A stretch of 21,897 nucleotides of DNA from Plantago elongata (lineage: Eukaryota > Streptophyta > Magnoliopsida > Lamiales > Plantaginaceae), in contig JAYMSP010002922.1 in the NCBI GenBank assembly GCA_036897095.1, positions 1-21,897 of the forward strand, in the 5' to 3' direction. Positions 10,457 to 20,988 of this stretch are shown in pieces. How positions within the stretch are numbered: position 1 is the stretch's first letter; every line of letters begins with the position of its first letter. Both the position numbers and the translations under genes were made by a program. The notes under the pieces were generated by a model. It saw only the letters and a program-made list of their open reading frames with translations. It was not told the origin of the DNA and made no database searches.

Positions 10457-10605
10457 GCTTGTGTTTGCAACAACTTCAGTTTTTTTTTCTCAATTTATTT
10501 TTTGAAAATGTTGGAATAAGCTTGTGATTAACGGCTTATTCTAAATCAATTTTCCCAGCTGGGTTTTTCATAAATGGTCAGAACTGAGTTGTTGCAAACA
10601 CTCCT
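10457..10605. mobile_element. Tourist-like MITE (PIF/Harbinger type), 149 bp
   Basis: The terminal inverted repeats contain TGTTTGCAACAACTTCAGTT on the left and, read inward from the right, TGTTTGCAACAACTCAGTTC, which match perfectly over TGTTTGCAACAACT and differ by a 1-base gap after it. The element is flanked by TTA on both sides (10454-10456 and 10606-10608), the 3-bp target duplication of PIF/Harbinger elements. The interior can also fold, through AATAAGC near 10515 and GGCTTATT near 10533. It is too short to code. It lies about 40 bp beyond the poly(A) signal of the upstream gene. Confidence 0.72.
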
Positions 10606-10608
10606 TTA

Positions 10609-11049
10609 GGTATGTACAGGGTGGATTAATGATTTAGTGCGCTAATTAGATTCTTTTTTGTTGCTGTTGGTTGGACACTTGGACATGCAATGATCATTAA
10701 ATTGAATATATTTGAAATGTCGCGGTATACGATTAAAATTCAAATGAAATTATGAAGGTTTGTATTCCGTTTAAGCTATATAATTGTGGTAAAAACTTAA
10801 ATTTCTTTTTTAAAAGAAGGAAATACCATATTGATGAATTGCCCATAACGTTTGAAGATGGTTGGACTTGAAACTTGGAAGCTTATCAATTTTTAAAACA
10901 TGGAAAATTATGGTGTCAATTAGTTGAATCAATGAAAAATAGATCTGTCCTTTGGAGGTTGGATAGTACTGTTAAATGCGATTTTGCCCTCGCTATACCC
11001 ATCTTTCTTTCTTCCGAGCACCGGTTTAATTCTAAAAGAAGGTGGCTTG
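10609..11049. other. Intergenic sequence, nothing recognised
   Basis: AT-rich sequence without an open frame, repeat or motif that I can support. Confidence 0.4.
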
Positions 11050-11740
11050 GGTGAAATGGGTAAACACCTTGCTTTTAGATTTCACTAATTAATTAATCAA
11101 ACACTAAAATCACGAACTAAGAAGAATTACACAGCTCAATAATGGTGAAGGCTTAAACCAAGCAATCAAACACGAATTTGGAAACAATGACATAACCCCC
11201 AAGAGATTTATGTGGTTCGGCACGTCATCATCGACCTATTGCTCGGGAGAATCAACCATGGCTTACCTCTTTGGAGTATCAACCACGAACTCCCTATGAA
11301 TCAAAGTAACTTATAGATTTTGATCAAGCTAGCTATGGTGTAAAATTATCTCCACAATCCGGGTGATAGCCGTCAATTCTAACTCCAGACAATAAACTAT
11401 CTCTCCACAAGTGTCTATAAATGATTATTGTATATTGAATACAACTGCAATTGATCAGAAACAATTTCCTTTCTAAAGACGATGAAGAACATAGACGAAA
11501 TGCAATAATCGTTGATTGATAACTAAAACTATTATAATCTGACGATCTCACATCAATCGTCCCCACACCAATCCCCCCATTCCCTTGTAAAGCAATTGTC
11601 GAATGACCCTTATACTTCCAAAACTTTGCAGACATACCCCAACCTTCACTTTTATTCACATTAGTAAACCGTGCAAGTGAAAACCGTGTGCTAGAATTAT
11701 GTACGAAGCTGTATTGATATGAATTATACAATATCAAAAT
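11050..11740 (-). mobile_element. LTR-like retrotransposon fragment, minus orientation
   Basis: On the minus strand, around 11220, the sequence reads CCGAACCACATAAATCTCTTG and is followed by T-rich blocks. This closely resembles the R-U5 part of many plant Copia-type LTRs, which carry CCGAACCACGTAAATC. The upstream part (11350-11740) would then be U3-like sequence. A 134-codon frame on the minus strand (11333-11737) encodes nothing recognisable and is best taken as chance. No primer-binding site, coding domain or second LTR was found. The boundaries are approximate. Confidence 0.42.
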
Positions 11741-12790
11741 TTGTAAGTTAATGACTTACTATAGAAAATATGTAAAAGTAAGATTAATTCTAAAAGGTTG
11801 TTTGTACACGTATATGATGAAAACTGTGTTGTCATAAGGATAATTTTAAAATTTTGAATGGAGAATAAAGTATCAACTTAGAACATTATTGACATGTGGT
11901 TGTCTAAAACTTCATAAGTTGTCAAGTTTGGAAGAAGTTGTAAACTCTCATTTCCTAATTTACATCATCTACCCTTGAGTGGTTTTTTTAACGTATTCTA
12001 CTTCTATATTTTTGAGTGATCTCTTTTTCAACGTATTCTACTTCTATATTTTATTTTGTCTTTGAGTACTTGTAGCAATACATTGAATTAAGGAAATGGA
12101 TAAGACCTCATAAGATAAAAAGATAACGATACATCTAGAAACGATCGAAATTCGAGTAATTGTATACTTGGCGTGTTGATTTTCAACCCCTTAGGAATGA
12201 ACTGATGATGAAAAGGAAATGAATGACAGATTTTCAGTCGGCTTATTGTTAAAATTAATCAAGTGTGTGAACTGCTTGTTTACTTTTAAAATGGTAAATA
12301 TTTGTAGTAGAGATTTATAAAATAAAGAAAAAGCTAAATTTTCTAACTCATGCTCTATTTATTATATCTATTCTATGTCTTTAGTACAATTGTTTTATAA
12401 ACCACATATACTTTATACATGTAATCTCTATTTTATATATTTTGTTCGTCTCAAGAATAATTGTTTTATAAACTACATGTATCATAATGTAGTTTTTCTC
12501 ATAACTTCTTTTTATAAAAGTAATGTTTCTTCCCATAATTTTTTAATTGAGTGTATTTCAATATAAGCAAAATTTTAGTTCTCGACACCGTTTAACCAAT
12601 CTTAATACTCCTATTATATTAAATGTGTAGTTTACCAGAGAGATCAGAAGATCACATTTAACTCGCTTTTCATTCCCGCTTCACAAAATAAGTATATTGT
12701 ACATATTTTCGTCCTTGCTGGGAACATTTCTCTCGAAAGCATATATAGTCATAAAACTATGGTCCGGACAAAATACCCCCTTGATATCCG
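11741..12790. other. AT-rich intergenic sequence
   Basis: No gene was found. There is a short tandem duplication (11977-12053) and two copies of AATTGTTTTATAAAC (about 12387 and 12459) followed by similar words. Confidence 0.4.
11977..12053. repeat. Tandem duplication with ~37-40 bp period
   Basis: AACGTATTCTACTTCTATAT is present at 11990 and again at 12030. Each copy is preceded by GAGTG and a T-rich run. The two copies differ by a small indel. Confidence 0.7.
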
Positions 12791-13009
12791 TAACCATGAC
12801 CCCTCATGACAACCACGCATCATCGCGTATAATTGTTTGTTTATTTAAAGAAAAAAGAAAATAAAATATACAAGGATATTTAACATACATGTACAGTACG
12901 CAGGGAAGATTGTACAGTTTCCTGAAGATGAAAAAATCCGAGTAATCTTGAATTCTTGATGATGAGAGCTCAGCCAGTGAAGTGAAGTGGAGTTGAAAGA
13001 AAAGGAAGA
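12791..13009 (+). promoter_or_regulatory. Proximal upstream region and 5' UTR of the DUF3082 gene
   Basis: This lies directly before the ATG at 13010. A possible TATA motif (CATATATAG, about 12739) is some 270 bp upstream, which would imply a leader of about 240 nt. Promoters of plastid-protein genes are often TATA-less, so the start site is uncertain. The ATG context (A at -3, G at +4) is good. Confidence 0.35.
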
Positions 13010-16000
13010 ATGGCCATAAACCCCCATTTTGTTCTCCTTCCTTCCCGTAACATTCCATCTTTATCCTTCTCTCACTCCATTTTCAGACCTCCAATCAATC
13101 AGTACCATCGCTCTCTATCACAGTGCTCTAGTAGTTTCAATTCGCAATGGTTTGTCGATTTATCCGAACAAATAAGTTCCATAGTGGAAGAAGGCCCAAT
13201 TGAACTTCCACCAGAGTCCTCAATGAGCTCCATTTTCGCCACCACAGATGACCCCACTTTCCTCCAGACCGCCACAAGTCTCCTCCTCACCGGTTCCATC
13301 ACCGTCTTCCTTTTCCGCTCCCTCACTCGTCGTGCCAAACGCGCCAAAGATACCGTACGCTTTTCCTCTTCTTCAATTTCATTCGATTTTTCGGCTTTCA
13401 GTTTTTAGAGTTTCGTTTTGTGGATATTTGCATTGGGATTGTTATAGCAATTAACTTTCAGTTCTGCATTTTTGGAGTGTATCTAGTTGGCTTATGCAGT
13501 TCTTCATAGTTTATGAGTTCTGTTTTGCAAACGAAAACATTGAATTAATTTATGTGTTTTTAACCGGGTTTTCATTATTTTAATCCTTAGCCAAACATGC
13601 TATAATCATTACCAGTAGGATAGCAATGAATGGAGTGGCACTTAGCGTAGTGAGAAATCAAAGAAGAAAAATCAGTGGAGTTAAGGAACCATTTTTCGCT
13701 TAGAGATAGAGCTTACTGAACTTGAGTAGCATTTCTAACCATGATCTTCTGCGACCGAATCCAAATACAGTAAACTAGTTCTGTGGTGATGACCTCAAGC
13801 AGCCATGCCTTGGGAGTCTTTCCTTATGGTCTCCTTGCCTAGGAAATCCTCTTTATTAACCAAAGCCACTGGTGTACTCTGGATTGCAAACCATTGGAGT
13901 ATAGATTGCCATATTGCGTCAATGCTCTATTTTTCACTTCCGCACCTCACACATGTATCATCCAGACATCCACCACAGACTTAAACTTGGTTAATCTCTC
14001 TTTCATTGCGTATCTTCTCCAACGAGCCACTCACAAGATAGGCCTTTCCCTGGGGTGGCAAGTTTTCCCAATTCCCACATAACAACTCCTCCTATGGTAG
14101 AGCCCGATAACTACTTCTGAGCTTTCTATATATTTTGGATGTGTTAAACTTGCACAGCTGCAATACTTCGGCCAGCTCTGACACTGTAAAGTCAGCTCCC
14201 TGCACTTCATACGCTTCCTAAGCAGAATTGATGCATTCGTAGGAGTTAGGACGAGTGGTCATATATGGTCTTTCTTGAATACCACAGCCCATAATGACTT
14301 GAACATACAAGCTATGTTACATGAAAGAAAGTGAATGATTAAGGCTACCATCCTTATTCGCTCAAAGAAAAAAATTGTATTGTAATGTCACTCCCTGAGT
14401 CGATTGGACCCTTTCCCGGGAGCATAGCAATTTTATAGTCCAATAACAAATCTTTCACAATATATGGTCCAGTTAAGGCTGGCACTGCATAATAGATAGT
14501 AATTTGATGGTGTCACCCCCATATCAAGAAATAGGATTATGTCCGTCCTTGAACTAAACTACTGCAAGTATTTCAGCCCCCATACCCTGATCCCCCCCCC
14601 CCAAAAAAAAAAAAAAAAAAAACTCCAGCCTTGCTTACATTTGCTACAAACATGAAGCATTGCTGAAATTCATAAACAGCTTCATAAGCAGTTCCACAGA
14701 CCCATAGTCCCCTCACTCATATGTACATAAATCATTCACAACTGAGATGTGTGGCACACAATTTATCACAGCGTGGATGATAATTGAAATCAGGAGTTTC
14801 TTGCAAATAGCAAATCTTCATAAGCTAACTTAGATATTCCATTGGGAGTACAATTATACCAAATTTATATTGTGTTCAAGTAAATTTAGGACATCATTTA
14901 TTAGGAAACACCAGTTGACACCAAATGCATGGTAGTGGTCGTATGGTATATCCTAATGTTTGGAAAAACAAAACTCTTAAGAATTTCACAATTGTGTTTG
15001 TAGTTTCTGAGCATTGGTGATTTTCCTTTTATAACTTCTTCTTTTCAATAGACATTTAGGTCATCCGGGGCAAAGAAGTCGTTGAAGGATGAAGCTCTGC
15101 AGACCTTGAAAGCAGTGTCTCTTTCGCCAGTCAATGCCAAAGCTCCACCTTCACCTGTTCAGGCATTTTTGGGTGCGATCACAGCGGGAGTTATCGCAGT
15201 GATTCTTTACAAGTTTACAACGACTGTTGAGTTCTCTCTCAACAAACAAACATTGTCAGATAACTTCTCGGTATGCTCCAATTCTTTGGTTTAAGTATTA
15301 TAACTATCAGTTTATCATGTTTGGACACCGTTATGGATGTTCGCTTTAAATTTGCATGTGCTAGCCAATGAAGACATGAGTTTGTTTACCCTTACCAGGC
15401 TCCAGGAATTTGTATAGCATAGTTATTGAATTGATTATTGATAGTTGATGGTATAAATCATGGTTAGATACCGTCAATGTTGAAATACATTCAATTTCCT
15501 CCACAAACCTATGTAATCCTAATTGTCAGGTACTAGAAGTAAAGGAAGTTTTGCGGCAACTCTATTTTTATAGTTAATGCTTGGCGCATGTGCTTCATTA
15601 TATTATACTTCCTTTTACATTAGAGCTATAGCATGATATTTTTCCTTTTTACAATAGTGAAATATAAAGCTATTGCATCACCTAAAATATGAATTTTTTT
15701 GTTCTCCCAGATGATAAAATCTGGCCACAATGATTTTTTCATACTTTACTTACTCAATGTATTGAAGGTTTTATGTTTCTTGTTTTCCAGGTCCGCCAGA
15801 TCACCATAACCATAAGGTAACATATTTTATAACTGGTATGCGCATTTCTATGATTTCATTGGTGATACATCAGAATAATTTTGTTTCCTCATCAACTCCA
15901 TGCAGGACTATAATCAATGGATTGTGTTACCTTGCTACATTTGTTTTTGGGTTCAACGCACTAGGTTTGCTTGTTTATTCAGGTCAGCTAGCTATGAACT

Positions 16001-16131
16001 CGTTCGACAACGAATCTGGGAGTGAAGGCAATGCACCATCTAGGTCATTGAATTCAAATGTTGGTGATGCGGATGGCTCAGAAGTACCCAGTAGCACAGA
16101 GGATACAAATTTAGATGATACACAGCGATGA
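13010..16131 (+). CDS. DUF3082-type chloroplast membrane protein, four exons
   Basis: Exons are 13010-13354, 15052-15270, 15791-15816 and 15906-16131, giving 271 aa. All introns are GT-AG, and the frame is kept only if the 26-nt third exon is included. Residues 1-45 are rich in Ser, Arg and Pro, start MAIN and lack acidic residues, like a chloroplast transit peptide. Hydrophobic segments lie at about 84-104, 151-169 and 199-226. The conserved core runs from PPSPVQAFLGAITAGVIAVI (147-166) through LYKFTTTVE and SDNFSVRQITITIRTIINGL (184-203) to LATFVFGFNALGLLVYSGQL (206-225). It follows the cyanobacterial DUF3082 pattern of SPW/V-x-x-F-GA, two membrane helices and a R-T-x-x-x-G-x-x-x-LATF motif. 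The C-terminus is acidic, Ser/Asn-rich and not conserved. The function is unknown; location in a thylakoid or envelope membrane is inferred. Intron 1 contains a retroelement remnant. Confidence 0.8.
13715..14312 (-). pseudogene. Degenerate LINE (non-LTR retrotransposon) fragment, zf-RVT region
   Basis: One minus-strand frame stays readable over about 160 codons with only four stops. It gives ADFTVSELAEVLQLCKFNTS, KIYRKLRSSYRALP, EELLCGNWENLPPQGKAYL, DDTCVRCGSEK and DAIWQSILQWFAI. After a frameshift near 13800 it continues with LEVITTELVYCIWIRSQ. This order is that of the C-terminal region behind the reverse transcriptase of plant LINEs: an S-x-K-x-x-Y-x-x-LR block, a P-W-x-x-L-x-C-N block, a C-x-x-C zinc-knuckle-like motif, then an x-W-x-x-x-L-x-W block and a final VY-x-IW-x-x-RN-like motif. 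The stops and the frameshift show that it is dead. It lies antisense to the host gene inside its intron. Confidence 0.6.
14592..14622. repeat. C11-A20 homopolymer pair
   Basis: Eleven C's are followed directly by twenty A's inside intron 1. Such tracts are prone to slippage and sequencing error, so the exact length is unreliable. No function is implied. Confidence 0.85.
15791..15816 (+). other. 26-nt internal exon of the DUF3082 gene
   Basis: TTTTCCAG precedes the exon and GTAACA follows it. It encodes VRQITITI plus two bases of Arg-197, inside the most conserved part of the domain, so it must be included to make the normal protein. Skipping it would shift exon 4 out of frame and end after about 39 foreign residues. 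Retaining the 89-bp intron behind it would give a TAA immediately after Arg-197 (15818-15820). Confidence 0.8.
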
Positions 16132-17700
16132 AGGAGGGCAAATGACGGAGGAACAGGTGCACTCCTATTGACTATCTTCTAGAAGTTGGAGATCCAAATA
16201 TAATTTTTCGTGTTGTAATCCATTTAATAGTGATTGAGATAAGAAAGAAAATGTCTCTTCTGAATGTGTTATGCAACATAATGTAAATCCACTTGTTCAA
16301 ATGCATGCACCTTCTTTTGCATTTTTCTTGGTTTTGTTAAAAAAAGTTATCTAGGCTTCACTTTGAGGTAGAACTGTCAGCTACAACCACACCACCATCC
16401 AAGCTCAGTGATAGGTGATTACCCGTAAATCACACACATCTTAAATATTAGGAATAACCAAGCCACTACCCCATCCCACCCAAGTGTTAATCGGTCTAGC
16501 ATAAGTTATTCTCACCTTGGTGTGCTATGTGCTATGGCTTTACATCTCAAGTCTTGTTGTTTACTAACCTTAATCATGTCTACAGTCTACTTCTCACCTT
16601 TGAAAAAATTTGTTGATTAATTGTCATGTTTCCATGACCTATAAGATGCTTTCTAATTCCTAGAATATGAATAAATCTTTCATTACACTGAAGAAAACAG
16701 GTAGAGTTAAAGTTATTCATTGCATATCAATCTTTGCATAGAAACTTGGATCCTCTGTTCTGTTTACTACTGCTATCCGCAAAAAACATACCATTCATCT
16801 AAACCCGGGTTTGAAAATGGATTCGCAATTGGATACATTTTGATATTGACAAATGTGTAGGGGATGTAGGTGGCATAGTATTGGTTAATGTTTCACTGGA
16901 AGAAGAGAATTGCGTTACTCAAGAATGTTTTGCTAATTTAACTTTATCACTCCACATGCTTGAACTGCTTTTAGACCACATTGTCATGTACTATGTATTA
17001 GTATGGTCGTCAAAAGAGATTTGTCTTTAGTTACATACTTACATAATTATAAAGCTTTACATAATTATGAAGTCCAAACTACAAAGTCTAGGGAAAGAGG
17101 TTAATAAGGAAAGTCTCATTCTTATAGAAACACTTGGATGACGCATTCGACGAAGACGGGATATCCAAAAGATTTGTGCAATTTGAAGATCAACTTCCTT
17201 TCTTTGTGTAACATTACTGTTTGATTTTGTTTGAAGCATGCATAAATTGGCAATGGATAATCACAGTTTGGATGTTACTCGGAGATTTTTTGTTTGTTAT
17301 GACATTTAAATGCCGAAGATCGAAATGCCTCTACAGTAGCAACATTTTTCTCTACCTATATAACAAACCTATAATATCCTATCCAATTACAATTCTATAC
17401 CAAACACAATTTTAACATTCCCACTACAATTCCGATCATTATTCAGTCATTTAAATCGGGACATTTAAGTTGCATGCCAATCAGCCCCGTAGTATATCCA
17501 AGTATCAGTATGCAGTTTGGTTTAGGATGTATTCATCTAACGTTATGCAAACAGACCTTATGCAAATAGATAAGGAGGAAATTTTGAAAGAGTATCAATT
17601 CAAATAAACTCCTAAAAAATCTTTACAAGAATTTGAAAAAAGTCAAAAGATTCTTCCAGCAAATTAGAACAAACTAACGTTGCTTCAAGAGTTCGTCTCC
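16132..17700. other. 3' UTR and intergenic sequence, no further gene
   Basis: The first 150-200 bp should be the 3' UTR of the DUF3082 gene. No canonical AATAAA is obvious there, though related TGTAA-rich words occur near 16210 and 16283. The remainder has no recognisable exon. The small frames at 17057-17239 (minus) and 17221-17415 (plus) match no family. Confidence 0.4.
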
Positions 17701-18261
17701 TAAGAGTCCACTATATATTGAGAGTTTTTGAGAGTCCTATACAATAAATAAATATAAACAATTTACATACAAAACTCAACAATCTAATTTATGCATGTTG
17801 ACCCAGCCCGGTCGGGTTGACCCACATTTTTTTCTGCCTTATAAAGTTCATAGGTTTCATTTCATGCATCCAATCATATTTGATATTTTAGACCAAATTG
17901 TCTATACTTAGTGTATAATTGTATATTTTTATCATAAAATTATTGATGATAAGCAATTTATTTAACAAAAAATACAATTTTTATAATTAAACATAAAAAT
18001 CAAATCAATAAAATGTCATTAAATAAGAAACAATACAAAATAAAATCACTATATATCTAACCTATATTCATTTTGCAAATAAATAAATGAACATCCTCAA
18101 CTTGTTTGTCAACTCCTCCATCTTCATCATCAATCATTCGAATATCATTTTTACGAAAACCTATTATATATGCAACAACAAAAAAACCAGCAATCATCAA
18201 CAATTTACATATAGACATATACAATTTACATAAAAACATAAACATACGCACTTTTTGAAAA

Positions 18262-18665
18262 CACATAAACATCAACAATTACTAGTCAAACATATGCAAT
18301 TACACATCATATATCAACAATTACAGACGAAATGTACAATTTCACGAAATCAATGAAATCACCAAAATCAAAAACGAAAAAACAGAAGAATCGCGAGAAG
18401 AAACATGAAAATCGAGGAAACAACAAAACTAACTAAAAATTTAGAAAACGCATAAAAAAAAACGACAAAACTAACTGAAAATTGAGAAAATACACAAACA
18501 TCAACAATTACCGGCCAAACATATGCAATTAAAGTTCAAATATCAACAATTTCACACGAAACATACTGTTACGAAAAATTATTGAAAATTACCAAAACGA
18601 AACGAGAAATAGAAGAATCGAAAGAAGAAACCAGAAAATCGAGGAAACGACAAGGTTATGACTTA
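18262..18665. repeat. ~229-bp tandem repeat, about 1.8 copies
   Basis: ATCAACAATTAC followed by CAAACATATGCAATTA occurs at 18271 and 18500. Both copies continue with ATATCAACAATT, CACGAAA, CCAAAA, AGAAGAATCG and GAAAATCGAGGAAAC. The minus-strand open frames here come from the low-complexity repeat and are not genes. Confidence 0.72.
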
Positions 18666-18699
18666 TATGTGTTGTGTAGTCGGAGATCCGCCAGAGAAG

Positions 18700-19005
18700 A
18701 TAATCGGAAAAGCTCCGATTCCGGCTAACCATTTTTAAAGTCAATGAAATGAAAAAACGAAATCGGTAGAAAGGTAGATTGGGCCATAAGCTACTCAAAT
18801 ATGCAATCGAATTTAAGATTGGTAGCCGGACGGGGGAGGTATCGTCGGAGAAGACATCTGGATTCCGGCCAACCGTTTCAAAAGTCGATCAAATGAAAAA
18901 ACTAAATCGTTAGAAATTTAGATCGGGCCATGGACTACTAAAATATACAATCAGATTTAAAATTGGTGGCCGGACGACAGAGATATCGTCGGAAAGGTGA
19001 TCGTA
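18700..19005. repeat. 144-bp tandem repeat, about two copies
   Basis: CCGGC(T/C)AACC starts at 18721 and again at 18865. Both copies share AATGAAAAAAC/AAATGAAAAAACT, AAATCG, GGGCCAT, TACT-AAATAT, CAATC, GGTGGCCGGACG or GGTAGCCGGACG, and TATCGTCGGA. Divergence is moderate. Confidence 0.78.
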
Positions 19006-19018
19006 AAAAGGGAGTTAA

Positions 19019-19075
19019 AAGGAAGAGGAGAGAGTAGAGAGAGAAGAAAGAAGGATAAAAAAGAAAAAAAATGGA
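19019..19075. repeat. Purine-rich tract (~57 bp)
   Basis: Almost pure G/A on the + strand, made of GGAAGAGGAGAGAG and AGAAAGAAGG units followed by A-rich sequence. It lies about 60 bp inside the right TIR of the surrounding element. Confidence 0.75.
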
Positions 19076-19199
19076 GTACTTATATTAATGTGGTAATTCA
19101 CTTTAGATCCATAATTATCTATAATTGTGTGTTTGTTCAAGACTCTCATGAACTCTCATAAACATTAGGGCTCTTATAATATTTAGTATTGATGTTCAT

Positions 19200-19805
19200 A
19201 TTCCTCGGCGTTATAAAAAGATTTTAAGGCTGGAAAAGGAAGAACCAAGACAACAATGCTACAACGAGTTCTATCAATGTAGTTGTCTTCAAATCTCTCT
19301 ATTGATATTCATTGAGTCTATGTATAGAAAAGAGAGTTATGTGAATTCCATAATCATTCAATCAGTTGTATTGTAGGTTTCTAAGATCTTGTTAGCTTGT
19401 GGTTAAAGGAGTTGGGATTGCTTCTTAGCACGAGTCATTTGGTCTAGGTGGAAATATATTAGACGGAGCAAGAGGGAAGGACAAGGGTTGTTTGTTCTTT
19501 AAGTGCTTGCAGGTTGTAAAGTGTCTATCAAGGATCTTAGTAGAATACCCAAAAGTAAAGGTTTGGAGAGTGGACATAGGTCTGTTGTGATCGAACCACT
19601 ATAAATTTAGTGTCATTTTACATCTTTCTGCATTGCATTCTTTACTGAACTGCATCATTCTTGCATTTACAGTTTGCATAAAATGAAATCTGTTTTCTGC
19701 TGTCACGTGAAACTTTGAGCGAAATTTGAATCGAAACTTTGCTTCTTTCAGCAGATCTTTCCGTCATCGTTTCAAAACAAAGTCAGAAATCGTTTTTAAA
19801 GGATA
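19200..19805 (+). mobile_element. LTR-like Copia-type fragment, plus orientation
   Basis: The segment has a TATA-like motif (TATGTATAGAAAAGAGAG, near 19319), then a leader with CATTCAATCAGTTGTATTG. A block follows with GAGTGGACATAGGTCTG, CGAACCACTATAAATTTAGT, and CTGCATTGCATT plus TTTGCAT repeats. This order matches the U3/R/U5 arrangement of many plant Copia LTRs. No protein-coding domain and no primer-binding site follow, so it is a fragment. Confidence 0.5.
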
Positions 19806-20330
19806 TTTAATATTATAGTCAAGAAGCCTAAACGAGGGTACAAAAGGTGCTTACATTTGAACAAGCTGGATTTATGAACTTGATCCTCCTTAGCGGAGTT
19901 GTGTTAGTGGGGTAACGTTTTTTGAAGGGCTTTTGAGCTTCATCACGAGTTATATGGTGCTTTGAACATGGATTTAATGAAGAACTCAAAGGACTTAGCT
20001 TTGAACTTTTCAAGACTTTTGGGTTGATCTTTTTGTGACATTTCTCTAAGGATTTATTGGATTAAACATTGACTTCTCTTTAATTTATGGATTAACTTCT
20101 TGAATGATTTTTTGAACTATCAAGGTCTTGAGAGGATGAGAGAATTATGAGCTTTAACCTTTTCATTTGTGTTGTGGGTGGAAATGAATGAATGAGGCAA
20201 CTCAATTTATAATAATAGGGGATAATCCCTTACAAAATCAAGAGGCGGAAGGCTAAATTTCTATTCGCTCATTTAATAGATTATATTTATGCACGTTATA
20301 TACAGGAAAGACAAATAAATATTTAAAAAT
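19806..20330 (-). mobile_element. LTR-like fragment, minus orientation
   Basis: On the minus strand a TATA box (TTATAAATTGAG, near 20200) is followed by an A/C-rich leader and an untranslatable stretch ending CACCTTTTGTACCCTCG near 19835. This resembles the R-U5 region of a plant LTR, possibly Gypsy-type. The 61-codon frame at 19828-20013 has no domain. The call rests on layout only. Confidence 0.33.
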
Positions 20331-20988
20331 TGTTTTTTAGAAAATAATTACATTTTGTTAATTCACGTACAAGAAGTACATGCATAAACTACAAAATAAG
20401 AAAATCAAAGTGCAATGGAATGTAGGTGAGATAATTGAATAATGATTTTTTATATTTTTATTTTGAGTCAAAGTCAATTGAATTAGACAAAATTCAGTTG
20501 GAGGAGATACTTATTGCTAATGTTCTGGGCTTGGCCCACAAAAGTGGTTTGGCTAGTCTTGAATATTGAAAGGTCTAGGTCTGTTCTTGCTTCTTTCCTT
20601 TTCCTTTTTTTTGTATTATTACGTAAAATGGTCATGTAAATGCCTTAAATGTTTAATATATACTAATCCTAACCCGTGACGATGCTACAATATAGTTCGT
20701 TTTTAATAATATATAAAAAAGGAATAATATAAAAAATCAATCAATAAAATAAGGTCAAATTTATGTTAAAAACGTTGGTCGTGGTCTCGGACTGTAGTCC
20801 ATTTTCATCCAATATTATATTATTAGGTGTTTGTTTATGCTAATTGCTAACTATGAAAAATATAAAATATAGTCCTACCAATCCAACTGGTTAATTAATA
20901 AAATGTAAATATTTTCTTTAAAGTAATTACATTTATCACTAAACCGAACCAAAATAAAATACAAAAATATACATCATAATCATGGTTT
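20331..20988. other. AT-rich intergenic sequence, nothing recognised
   Basis: No open frame, RNA gene or repeat that I can support. Confidence 0.4.

Larger units (their letters stand above)
13355..15051 (+). other. Intron 1 of the DUF3082 gene (1697 bp, phase 0)
   Basis: The donor is ACC|GTACGC. The acceptor is CAATAG|ACATTT; the alternative AG at 15058-15059 would break the frame, which fixes the choice. The intron is much longer than introns 2 (520 bp) and 3 (89 bp), mostly because of an antisense LINE fragment and surrounding repeat sequence. Confidence 0.75.
17701..19176. mobile_element. Non-autonomous TIR element filled with tandem repeats
   Basis: The left end (17701-17744) and the reverse complement of the right end (19176 back to 19133) match at about 30 of 44 positions. 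They share TAAGAG, TGAGAGTT, TGAGAGTC and ACAA in register. The 1.48-kb interior codes for nothing recognisable and consists largely of two tandem repeat families plus a purine-rich tract, a layout seen in non-autonomous DNA elements such as Mutator-like ones. No target duplication is visible (ttcgtctcc against taatattta), so the superfamily is open. Confidence 0.5.

Noticed and set aside
11333..11737. 134-codon minus-strand frame as a gene
   Set aside because: It shows no recognisable domain and lies in LTR-like sequence.
12804..13058. Minus-strand frames over the DUF3082 promoter
   Set aside because: They are hydrophobic low-complexity frames antisense to the well-supported exon 1.
13894..14082. 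62-codon plus-strand frame in intron 1
   Set aside because: It is the complement of the LINE remnant, whose minus-strand reading has clear family motifs.
18057..18278. 73-codon minus-strand frame rich in Met, Phe and Cys
   Set aside because: It comes from AT-rich repeat DNA inside the TIR element and has no family resemblance.
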